DNA from: Alitta virens
Taxonomy: Eukaryota; Annelida; Polychaeta; Phyllodocida; Nereididae
Reading direction: 5' to 3'
Length of the DNA: 64,000 bases
Assembly (NCBI GenBank): GCA_932294295.1
Contig: OW028583.1
Span: 3,359,501-3,423,500, forward strand
Part shown: piece by piece, positions 53,926-64,000 of the stretch
Numbering within the stretch: the stretch's first letter is position 1
How the letters are laid out: the number at the start of each line of letters is the position of its first letter
Notes under the pieces: generated by a model
What the model saw: only the letters and a program-made list of their open reading frames with translations
Told to the model about the DNA's origin: nothing
The model's database searches: none
Translations under genes and position numbers: made by a program

Positions 53926-56900
53926 TTATTACTTTTCTTATTCGATTGCATGTATTTGTAGGCACCAAAAGCCAACAGGCCTATTCCCACAGCAGCTGCT
54001 GCTGTGCCAAAACCAATACCGGCCAAGTTGTCACTGTCTTCCTGTTGCACAAGATTGCCTCGTGAGTATGGATGTACGGCTCTTGAATCATCATCCTCAT
54101 CACTGGAATCATCCCTGTAGACAGGCGAATTGAAGACCTTTCTTGCCACTGTCTCGCTGCTCACAATTCGTTTCAGCCTATCTGCGATATTTGACCGAGT
54201 TATGAGAGACAGGTCACCCAGAATGTTAACGGTGTCGTCAAACGGATGATTTTGGTAACCTGCATAAACAAATATGTATAATATATCAAACAAACGATAA
54301 GTCAGTAACATTGCAAAAATACTGCAGATGGTTATACTGCACTGTACCCTTCTCTGTGCTTGGGATCCTTGAGTTGAGTTGATGCAGGTGTTGCTTTATT
54401 CATATCATTGATTCATCAGTTAATTACAGTTACACGAAAAAAAAAAAAAAAAAACATAAGCTGATGCCAAGTGGCATATATAGCTCATACAATAGAATTC
54501 ATAATTATCTATATTACAATGGTGGTGAAACAAAGGAAATAATGATTAGACAAAAAATAGAAAAACAAAAAAAAGAAATATTATAGAAACAACATCAATA
54601 AACTGAATGACAATTGTATAAATAAAAATGATATCCATAACATGTGAATATTTTATAATTATTATAATTATTACCATAACGGATCCTTACACTGAAGTAG
54701 AAAAAACTTTAACCTTCTTTTATAACAACTGAGACTACATTTTCGATCTATTTTATCATTAAGGATACTAAATACCTTCACCCCTGTATATCTAACTCTC
54801 TTTTGCGATAATACTGATGTGCACACAGGAATCTGGAATAGACCTTGACCTCTAGTATTGTATATGAAAGCATTTAAACAAAAGAATTCTATAAAAACAC
54901 GAGGCAATTTACCTGTCTTATATTTAAACATAAATATTGCCACAGAATATTTGTATAATTTGTTTACAGATAGAACTTTCAATTCAGAAAACAAGACCTT
55001 TGACTCAAATATTCTAGGAACATTTTTAAATAATCTTAGCACTTTCTTTTGTAACTTTAGAATTGGCAGTAAAAATGTTTTATAAGCACTGCCCCATGAA
55101 TCTATGCAATACGTCAGGTGAGGATAAATAAAACTATAATACAGAGTTAATAAAGTGTTACTATTCAAAGATTTTCGAGCTTTTGAAATAATTCCAATAC
55201 TTTTTGAAATCTTATTTTTTATACTATTGATTTGTTCAACCCATGATACAGTATTGTCAAGTATAACCTCCAAAATTTTTATAGATTTTACATTCAACAG
55301 CTGTTTGCTGTCCAGTATGACTGGTGGTAGATCGCCTGGTACAGTTTTTCTTTTTGGTCTGAAAATTATGTAACATGTTTTATCTATATTAACAGAAAGT
55401 TTATTTGCTCTCATCCAAGTTACTACTTTATGTAATTCGTTATTAACACTACTGACAAGATTATACAAATCATTTCCAGTAATATAAAGGCTAGTGTCAT
55501 CTGCATACATCAGTGGAAATAGTTTGCCAGAAGCATTTACAAGGTCGTTAATATATATAATAAATAACAGGGGTCCAAAAATGGACCCCTGTGGAACCCC
55601 ATATTTTATTCTCAGCTTATCAGAATTCGTATTTTTAAAAGTTGTGTATTGAAATCTATTGGACAAGTTACTGACAAACCAATCATATGCCGCCCCCCGT
55701 AAACCATATTTGTATAACTTAGCTAGCAATATTTTATGATTAACCGTGTCGAAGGCCTTACTTAAGTCAATAAAAATTCCCATAATATAGTTTCCAACAT
55801 TTAAAGCTGAAATGATACTATCGACGAGATATACTAAAGCTGTTGAAGTGTTATGAAGTTCTCGAAAGCCAAATTGTAATGAGTATAATAGATTTCTTGA
55901 ATTGAAAAATTCAATAACTCTGTTAAACATTAACTTCTCAAAAATTTTCGACATGACTGGGAGAACAGAAATTGGTCTGTAGTTGTTAAAAGACATTGAA
56001 TCACCAGCCTTGAAAATTGGCACCACCTTGGCAATTTTTAATTCATCTGGGAAATAGCCTTGTGTTAAAGAGAGTCTACAAACATGTACTAACAGTGTTA
56101 TATATAGATTGAAAGTTTCCTTTCATAAGTTTGCCTTGATTCCATCATATCCCGAACTACTATTTTTTTAACATTTTATAATAGTTGACATTTCTTGCTC
56201 GCTAACTTCACGTAGATAAAGGGAACCAATGTTTTCACAATTTATATAGGAAATGGGGTCAGCTGTTACATGTGGAATTTTGTTTGAAAGCGTACTTCCA
56301 ATATTAGTGAAAAATGTATTAAACCGTTCAGCAATTGTCATTTCATTATTTGTTATTTGACCATTTACATTAAATTTATGTTGGATGGCTTTGTCTCACA
56401 TTTGTTAATAACTTCTCTTATGATATCCCAAGATTTTTTCAAGTTATTTCTACAGGATTGAAACCTATTTTCATAATGATCTCTTTCATATTTTTTTCAG
56501 AATTTTACAGAGTAGTGTTTTGTAAGTCTTATACACTTTACAATTTTCAGAGTTGGGTTGTTTCCTATACTTTGCATATAATTTGTTTTTGTACTTAATT
56601 GATTGTTTTAATCCTGGTGTTAACCACAATTTTCTGTTGTGAAACCGAATTTTTACAGTTTTCAACGGGAAACATTCATAAAATACATTACAAAAGATTT
56701 TATAGAAGGCTGAGAACGACTCTTTAGAATTTCTATTCTCCAATACAGGATCAGTGTTGGAGATTTTACTCTCAAAATCAGCTTTGTTTGTATGATTGAT
56801 GCATCTGGTTTGAATATACTGCGGCTGTATAAGCATATGATTACCTTGGTTGATACAAAAAATAGAATAATGGTCAGTAATGTCATTACATAGGATACCA

Positions 56901-59900
56901 TTGACATGAACATAGTGATGTATATCATTACAAAAAATATTATCTATCAGAGTAGCGGTTTGTTCTGTAATTCTCGTAGGTTTGGTAATAAAGGGAAAGA
57001 GAGAGGCAGAATACATTATATCAATGAAATTTGCAGTAGGCACATGAGCATCTGAGTGCAAGAGATTAATATTGTAGTCACCACATAAGTAGACAAGTTT
57101 GTTTTCTAGCTTAATTTTATCTAGAATATCAGACAGGATTAAAGAGTACAGGCATCACAACCAGCTATTGTTGTTGCATTAACCCCGTATCTCAACAAAG
57201 GTATATCAATTTTTCTAGTTAAACCAACCACCCTCCCTCCCCTCTGACTGTTATGATACACCAAAGGGCAAATCTGGTGCCTGTAACTTACTGCACAAAC
57301 AAGTAATAGTCAGCAGTCGGAGGGTTGTGGGTAGGTGGATTAGGGCTTTACGTCCTGTATTTCTGCACCTGATGGGCTAATCAGGACAGGCAGGGACCAT
57401 GGAAATGAGATGATGGATGAAACAGCCATTTCAGTTTCTGTTGCCAACTCGCATCTTTTATTCGAACATTTCAAAATATGGTGTCAAAACATATGAGAAA
57501 TCATTATGACTATTCTTACAGCTTCCAGTAATATTTACAAGTTGCAGGATGCTTAAATACTGGTCAAGCATTTAAATTCTAAATGCTTTTAGAGTACTGT
57601 ATTGAATTTCACATTACCAATTTCCAGGCTTTTGCTGAGTTCCAACATCACATCTCTCAAGCGCTGAGCTAGATTTCTCTCAGTCCAGTTGAGGAAGGGA
57701 TTTGCCTCATCCATTTCCATGATTTTGCATTTAATGTAGAAAGAAACCATCTTTTGCATTCCCGGTTCCTTGTCTCGAACAACCTACAAAATGAAAAAAA
57801 AAAAACGGTTTACAATACATCTGATATATCTGAATTCATCGCAAGCAGGTCTACACCTAGTAGTACACTTGCTAGCCAAGCTTGACACCATATATCATTT
57901 GAAAGCTTAAAACTAGTCGATTATGAAAAAAACATGGTGCCATTTTTTCAATTACCATTATGAGGTAAATACCAAGATGGCTCGCAAGATGGCCACCAAT
58001 ACACTTTATAAGGTTTATCCATTTCTAGAAGAGATAAAGTAATTATCTGCATATCGATTTGTATGTGTTTGAGGTCAAGTATTACGTTTTTGAGGCGAAA
58101 AAAAATACTGTATTCATGAAATAATTCCAAATATGGTATTATGAGATGGTTTTAAATGGCTACTGATCACCCCAACCTGTGACTGACAGTATAATTATCT
58201 CTCATTATAATACAAATACCGCAAATGCAATGGATGAAGTTCCTTATCAAAGGCTTATTTGTGTGTTTCATGACCTCAGTTGTGTTGGTTTAAGAGATAG
58301 AACCATATAATTAAATGATATTGGCAGCAATCTTAGACTGCATAGTGGATGCCATATTTGGACATAGACCTCTTGTAAACCATTTCAGACATCAGAAATG
58401 AAATCCCACAACACTATTCTGTGCATCCTATAAAATCCACATTATTTGATCAAAATGAACATTTTACTTTGATAATGCGAATAATTTTCTTGCGACATCC
58501 GTTTTCTGTCCCATCAATATCTTTCAGTTTCTTCTTTTCTTGCAAAGAGTAGGACCTTCTCCACAGACGGTCAGCCATGTCTTTCGGTTTGGCAACATAA
58601 AGATTGCGTTGTCCTTGTTGAGGAATTTCAAATGCTGGCACTAGGTCGACATCGTACCATTCATGACCATTTCGGAAAACTGTGGCCATGGTTGCCGGAC
58701 CATTGTAATGAAGTGTGATTTCTCCAGGATTTGATGCTTCACGGAGGTTTAGCCATTTCTGTACTTCGCCATGAAACCAGTTACGAACTTTCAAAGGACA
58801 AATCTTTTCACCTACTAAAAACTTGCGAAATTTTTCATGTGCAGTTGGATTTTTTGGCGATAAGTGGTTGAAGTTGCTCCAGGAAGATCGTTGCACTTCA
58901 AGAAGTTCACCATCATTCAAAATGAACATAACATCGAACTCCAATTGACCAGCAACCTGTTAATTGAATGAATCATAACAAATCATATATATAATTGTTC
59001 ATTGAAATTACACTTTACTGTGGAAGGTAGAATCTCCGCTTAGGCAGTGAGTACTGATTCTTATTACATGGTGGCTTTTTGATGTCCGTGGACCAAATCA
59101 TAAGGCAAAAAAAATACTTTTGACACTATGACTAAAATCCAACTAATTCACAAGAATCAATTGAGCATATCATCTCATGATTAATCAATAAAGAAGGGGC
59201 TGGCAACAATAGCAAACAATATGTATACGATACTAACATTTGTCTCATGACAAGTACAAAGCACTGCCAATTCACTGAGTACAATGTACGTTCAATAACA
59301 CATGAAGAGTTGCTGAACATATCACTTAGATAAGGAGCTGGAAATTAGCATACAAATGACTCATTAAATGATTGATGTTTTCAATGCCTAGTAAAATTGC
59401 AACTAAATTATTGATGGTTTCAATGGCTAATAAAATAGCAGCTAAATTATTGATGGTTTCAATGCCTAGTAAAATTGCAACTGAATATTTGATGGTTTCA
59501 ATGGCAAGTAAAATTGCAACTAAATTATTGATGGTTTCAATATCTAGTAAAATTGCAGCTAAATTATTGATGGTTTCAATGGCAAGTAAAATTGCAACTA
59601 ATTTATTGAATATTTCAATGGCGAGTAAAATTGGAACTATATTATTGATGATTTCAATGGTGAGTAAAATTGCAACTAAATTATTGATTGTTTCAATGGC
59701 AAGTAAATTGCAACTAAATTATTGATGGTTTCAATGGCTAGTAACTTGCAACTAAATTATTGATGGTTTCAATGACTAGTAAATTGCAACTAAATTATTG
59801 ATGGTTTCAATGACTAGTAAATTGCAACTAAATTATTGATGGTTTCAATGACTAGTAAATTGCAACTAAATTATTGATGGTTTCAATGACTAGTAAATTG

Positions 59901-60615
59901 CAACTAAATTATTGATGGTTTCAATGACTAGTAAATTGCAACTAAATTATTGATGGTTTCAATGACTAGTACATTGCAACTAAATTATTGATGGTTTCAA
60001 TGACTAGTAAATTGCAACTAAATTATTGATGGTTTCAATGGCAAGTAAAATTGCAACTAAATTATTGATGGTTTCAATGGCAAGTAAATTGCAACTAAAT
60101 TATTGATGGTTTCAATGACTAGTAAATTGCAACTAAATTATTGATGGTTTGAATGGCGAGTAAAATTGCAACTAAATTATTGATGGTTTGAATGGCGAGT
60201 AAAATTGCAACTAATTTAATGATGGTTTGAATGGCAAGTAAAATTGCAACTAAATTATTGATGGTTTGAATGGCGAGTAAAATTGGAACTATATTATTGA
60301 TGATTTCAATGGTGAGTAAAATTGGAACTAAATTATTGATGGTTTGAATGGCTAGTAACTTGCAACTAATTTAATGATGGTTTTAATGGCTAGTAACTTG
60401 CAATTAGATATCACCTTCAGCCTCTCATATGCACTGCCAGTGAATTCCGGTCTCTTCACTATTCCCTTTTTGTTCTTCAGATAATCAAGCAACTCCTTCA
60501 TTATCTCTTTGTGTCTTTGTTTAGCCTCTGTCATTTCCACTGGATGACCCGCACAGTTTTCATGGAAACGCTGTATGGTCCCCAGGGCTTCATCAGTTGA
60601 ATACCAGTCTGACAT
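53922..60615 (-). CDS. cGAS-like receptor / Mab-21 domain nucleotidyltransferase with C-terminal tail anchor (cGLR-B)
   Basis: Four exons: 60615-60415, 58956-58468, 57783-57618, 54259-53922; 397 residues. The layout and intron phases match cGLR-A. Motifs: TGSAYERLK (GS), LEFDVMFILND (ExD), EWYDVDLVPAFEI (third acid), WRRSYSLQEK and CRKKIIRIIK. Exons 1-3 are strongly diverged from cGLR-A (exon 3 about 57% identical by eye), while exon 4 is about 95% identical apart from a 17-residue in-frame deletion before the acidic linker. It ends in the same tail anchor (IGFGTAAAAVGIGLLAFGAY plus basic tail). The start ATG follows an AG acceptor by two bases, so a 5' untranslated exon is expected upstream. 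The last intron contains a LINE and a SINE; the first contains a 38-bp minisatellite. Cyclic-dinucleotide synthesis is plausible but inferred. Confidence 0.87.
54671..56090 (-). pseudogene. reverse transcriptase of the LINE
   Basis: Open for 451 codons from 56026 to the stop at 54671, and in frame further upstream (GYFPDELKIAKVVPIFKAGD). Motifs: NNYRPISVLPVMSKIFEK, FIDLSKAFDTVNH, GVPQGSIFGPLLFIIYIND and the catalytic YADDTSLY. An in-frame TGA upstream (about 56126) separates it from the endonuclease part, so the element is not intact. Confidence 0.85.
56486..57150 (-). pseudogene. AP-endonuclease domain fragment of the LINE
   Basis: CGDYNINLLHSDAHV, FITKPTRITEQTATLIDNIF and DITDHYSIFCI match the C-terminal half of AP-like LINE endonucleases (GD.N, TLIDNI, SDH motifs). 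The N-terminal half is missing. Confidence 0.8.
57325..57440 (-). mobile_element. SINE family A fragment
   Basis: GATTAGGGCTTTACGTCCTG, TATTTCTGCACCTGATGGGC, GACAGGCAGGGACCATGG and GGATGAAACAGCCAT; tRNA head lost. Confidence 0.8.
57784..58467 (-). other. cGLR-B intron 2, no distinct element
   Basis: No exon, SINE or MITE recognised. Confidence 0.5.
59368..60400. repeat. 38/39-bp minisatellite, about 27 copies
   Basis: Unit TTATTGATGGTTTCAATG plus ACTAGTAAATTGCAACTAAA, 38 bp; some units have one extra A (39 bp), which keeps a spurious frame open. It is in intron 1 of cGLR-B and ends 14 bp from the donor of exon 1 at 60415. Confidence 0.95.
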
Positions 60616-63600
60616 ATCTGGAATGCAAAAATACCAGTCTGACATAAATACATGACATTATATAGATACATGGCAGCACCATTGTGCAGCGTATTGACAA
60701 GCTGGATCAGTGAATTCGAGCGCTCGTGGTTTTAATTATGATGTAATATAGCAAAGGACACTTATTTTTGCCCGAAAACCCCCTTAAATGGCAGCTAATG
60801 GCTTATGTAAATATATATCCATCTATTATTTTGAAAATGACTGAAATTTAAAATGATTTATTGGTGACAGTTCACTTGACAAAATCACATATATACTTAC
60901 ACATTACACAGCACACACATTTATTATATACATTAACAAAACGCACAAAAAAAAAAGCCTTACACACCTAGATTTTTCATTAAATTTTAATCATAGCTAT
61001 TACGATATAAAAACGAAATAAAAAACAAACATAATAAACATAAAATTATTAATAAAATAAAGTGTTATATACAGGGTAAAAACCCCATATAATAAACTGC
61101 ACATAGTGCATAGAGCCGTGAACTACTCAAGGCATTTAACATACATAATTTGTATATAAATACATTTTTACAGATATAGCAATTCCCTAATGTACACCGA
61201 TCTGAGTAGACAATAGGTATTTTTTTATATGTTCGGAAAAGATCTTGATTGTTAAATTATACATCTTTATGGAATTACTAATCATTATGAAAATATAGCA
61301 CTTCAATCAGTAAATGATAAAATATCTGTCTTGGTTTTCTGCTTGTCTATTTTGCTCCTTGTTCTATTTTCTTTCTTTTCTTTCTTCTATGTCTGTCTTT
61401 GTCTTGCTGTGTTTCTTTCTGGATAAGTTTTCTTACGTCTTTCAATATTTCTACCTGTCAGTTTCTTTCCGTTTTCCATTTTGTGTTAAGGTCATTTTTG
61501 TTCTTCTTTCTGTATGCCATCCTTAAATATCTTTCTGCTGTGAATTATATCTATCTATCTATCGAGCTGTCTCTAGCTATCTATCTATATCTATCTGTCC
61601 ATCTGTCTGTCTGTCTGTCTAGCTGTCTGTCTGTCTGTTTGTCTATTTATCTATCTACATACCTCTATCTATCTTTCTATCTAAGGCTGTAGCCTATGAA
61701 TGTTTCTCTGAGGTATCAATCCATCAAATTAATAAATCAATAAATTTATCTATCTATCTATCTAACTATCATGCATTACATAATGTATTACAGACGTTTT
61801 GCAGCAACAAGATTACTGTTATTTTCTTGTTTTCATTGTGACTGTTCAGTAGCCAACAACTGCTAATTCTTTTCAATTATTATAAAGTGAAGATCATAGA
61901 AAGAACCTGCAGAAATATTATACATATGTAGATCTAACCAAACAAACTTATCAAAATTATTTCACCATGTGAATTAGGATTACATTTACACCTATATGCC
62001 GAGGATATGCTGTTGCAGCAGCCTATGTTTAGGCTTAAGTAAAAAAAAAAGGTGACATGCCCACATTTGAAATAAAGATATTTCCTTATTTAGTTGTTTG
62101 CAGCAGCAGATGGGTTATTTTTCAGTATGAAGCACATTAAATACAACCTTTCATACATAAATTACATTTTTCACATAATTGGAATAACGTATACAGTGAG
62201 GGATGAGCACAAGCTTCCAGAACCTATTCTTAAAAAAATATATTAAACAATTTTATCGTTTTACAGAATACATTACAGTGCTTATAAGGAAACCAGAAAA
62301 ATCCAAATTGTTGCCAATTGCCTATTGAAGGAAGCCACACCATTTTTACTTTTTAGATTTCTATTTATGCAAGCCTGCAATTACATCTAGTCCTATGGCG
62401 TCAGTTGACGATAACAATTCAGAGGCGTATTTCACTCAAGGCGTGGGCAGGGGGGATGGCGCGGTTGTGATTGAATGTGCAGTAATATTGCCTTTTGAAG
62501 AAAAATAACTCCAAGGTAATGTAAAGTGCAAATTCAAAGTCGTATCATAGTCGAAATGCAATGCTCTCTTTGATGCTACATGAGACCCCTCTTTTCGCGA
62601 AAGTGTAAAGTGTACGCTTCTGATTTCCCAGAAATGCTGGAGAATGGTGGTCCTTTTTTTCCTCGGTTTTCGAGAAATGTCTAAAAATAGCACTTGTTGT
62701 CCACTAATAATTTTCCCACAGAATATATTTATCTCTGATTTTTTTTTGTACCAGATCTAAAGAGGTACTCGTGTAGGTTAGCAAATATGGAAGATTGGTA
62801 AAGTTTCATCATAACTTTGTGTGCATGCCCATATAAGGTAGTGCTGTTGCTCTATGACCAGTTTCAGCTGATTTTAGCAAAATATTGGTTACATTTTAGA
62901 TTGAATCGATAACCATGGGATTTCATAAAACAAGCTACACAACATGGGTCTGACAAAGTTGTGCTATAAATAGCCTGCAGCAGTGGTTATAATGGAGGCT
63001 GAAGAAACTGGGTACGAATCCAACCAAGGGAAAGCTATGTTTACATGTCATTCATTCAAAGTCTAATTTTTCCCCATTCGCAAAAATAAAAAAGAACCAA
63101 AAAGTCTTCATTCAGGACAATCAACTATCTATCACAATAATCTCAAACAAGTCTGGTACAGGTGTCTTTTATTAATGAGAGCTTGTTAATATATTTATCT
63201 AACACCAATAACCCATATTGTGACCCCTGTATTAATTTATCATTGTCACATGTAAATATTATTATCATGTGACGTGATTCAAGTGAGCTAGTGAATCTGA
63301 TGATATCAATAGGCCTAAGTGTTATAAATGAGAATGCATGCAAATTTATCACATGTAGGCCTAATATATATTTTACTAGATATGTACACTTCAAATAATT
63401 TGTTTTACTAATAGTGTGACATATGTACAAGTGATGATATTGAAAATGGCCGAAAACAATATCTAATATTTTCCAGCCTCAGTCTAATAAACAAATTTGA
63501 TGATCGAGACTTCTGGGTCACTGCACCTTATCTCTGAAATAAACTAGCAGAGAATATATCAAAATAAGTGCAAAAATGATGACTTTGGATTGATAATCTT

Positions 63601-64000
63601 CTAGGATTTGGCGGATCCAAATATTCAGACACGTGAATCTTTAACAATTCAGTCATAAATTATGTTTAGTTTCTTACATAATGTAATTTACACATTATCG
63701 TTCAAAGCATATATCAAATACACATAGCATTGTGTTAAATCGATCAAGCCTTTATTTGTAATGTATACAATTATTTATCAACCAGGGCACCTCAACCTAT
63801 GCATAATAAATCACTCATTCAAATTCAGTTCTGCTAAATAAATAATCTCAAAAAATATGTCAATGATTGTGATATCAAATGCCCAATTTTTAATTAGTAA
63901 TAAGTCACAATTAACAGGCAGTAGAAATAGGATTTCATTAGGCCAGGCATTTCCATTTCAAGTTATGCTGAGCTGCTGGGACTAATTACAATCACCTTGA
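60616..64000. other. upstream region of cGLR-B, no gene recognised
   Basis: AT-rich. Open frames here show no family motifs. A 5' untranslated exon and promoter of cGLR-B may lie here but could not be placed. A (TCTA)/(TCTG)n tract is at 61545-61690. Confidence 0.5.
61545..61690. repeat. (TCTA)n/(TCTG)n microsatellite
   Basis: CTATCTATCTAT and CTGTCTGTCTGTCTGTC tracts, with a further CTATCTATCTATC at about 61748. Confidence 0.9.

Larger units (their letters stand above)
48095..54290. repeat. segmental duplication, right copy (about 6.2 kb)
   Basis: Near-identical to 26980-33488. It lacks the 244-bp segment at 32590, has a 51-bp in-frame deletion in the coding exon, and differs in TA-repeat and G-run lengths. 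It carries the last exon of cGLR-B. Confidence 0.9.
54435..57155 (-). mobile_element. 5'-truncated non-LTR retrotransposon (CR1/Jockey-like)
   Basis: Carries an endonuclease C-terminal half and a reverse transcriptase on the minus strand, then a 3' region of about 230 bp ending near a run of A on the plus strand (54438-54455). It is truncated at the 5' end (about 57155) within the endonuclease and lies in the last intron of cGLR-B, same strand as the gene. Confidence 0.8.

Noticed and set aside
53705..53968. Arg/Ile-rich repetitive frame (RIRNIAIRIKLTRNQL)
   Set aside because: It is the translated 67-bp repeat of the 3' region in another frame than the cGLR exon.
59372..59725. 117-codon repetitive frame (MVSMASKIATKLL repeats)
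   Set aside because: Product of 39-bp minisatellite units inside a cGLR-B intron; it ends where 38-bp units begin.
1..64000. Bacterial or viral origin of the window
   Set aside because: Consensus spliceosomal introns, SINEs, microsatellites and animal-specific L1-family and Mab-21 genes show nuclear animal DNA.

Overview
The window is AT-rich, intron-rich animal DNA, full of SINEs, MITEs, satellites and microsatellites. The host genes (an L1-family cell-adhesion molecule, and two Mab-21/cGAS-like nucleotidyltransferase genes) point to a bilaterian, most likely a marine invertebrate. I cannot name the species. All gene models below were built by eye from splice signals, reading-phase continuity and family motifs.

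Region 1 (1-26 kb, minus strand): a large gene for an L1CAM/neuroglian-type protein. Twelve exons join in phase and encode five Ig domains, a transmembrane helix and the start of an L1-type cytoplasmic tail. The gene runs off the left edge. There is no room in the gene for fibronectin III repeats and one Ig domain appears to be missing. A candidate signal-peptide exon lies near 26 kb. Introns hold several MITE families with visible terminal inverted repeats, two tRNA-derived SINE families and a 164-bp satellite.

Region 2 (27-61 kb, minus strand): two tandem cGAS-like genes (cGLR-A 33.1-36.1 kb; cGLR-B 53.9-60.6 kb). Each keeps the GS motif and the three catalytic acidic positions, and ends in a hydrophobic tail anchor. 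Their last exons lie inside a recent segmental duplication of about 6.2-6.5 kb (26.98-33.49 and 48.10-54.29 kb) and are about 95% identical, while the other exons are strongly diverged.

Region 3 (36.1-48.1 kb): a nested mobile-element complex sits 35 bp upstream of the first recognisable cGLR-A exon. An LTR with a primer-binding site and a gag-like remnant is split by a 10.8-kb DNA element (36757-47537). That element is bounded by perfect 16-bp inverted repeats flanked by TA. It carries two convergent, apparently intact, intron-containing genes: a 423-residue RecQ-like helicase (+) and a 960-residue DUF6589-type protein with a double PHD finger (-). I regard this as the most novel system here: a candidate autonomous transposon pairing a RecQ helicase with a DUF6589 putative transposase.

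Region 4 (54.4-57.2 kb): a 5'-truncated non-LTR retrotransposon with reverse transcriptase and a partial endonuclease, inside the last intron of cGLR-B. The right end (60.6-64 kb) has no recognisable gene.
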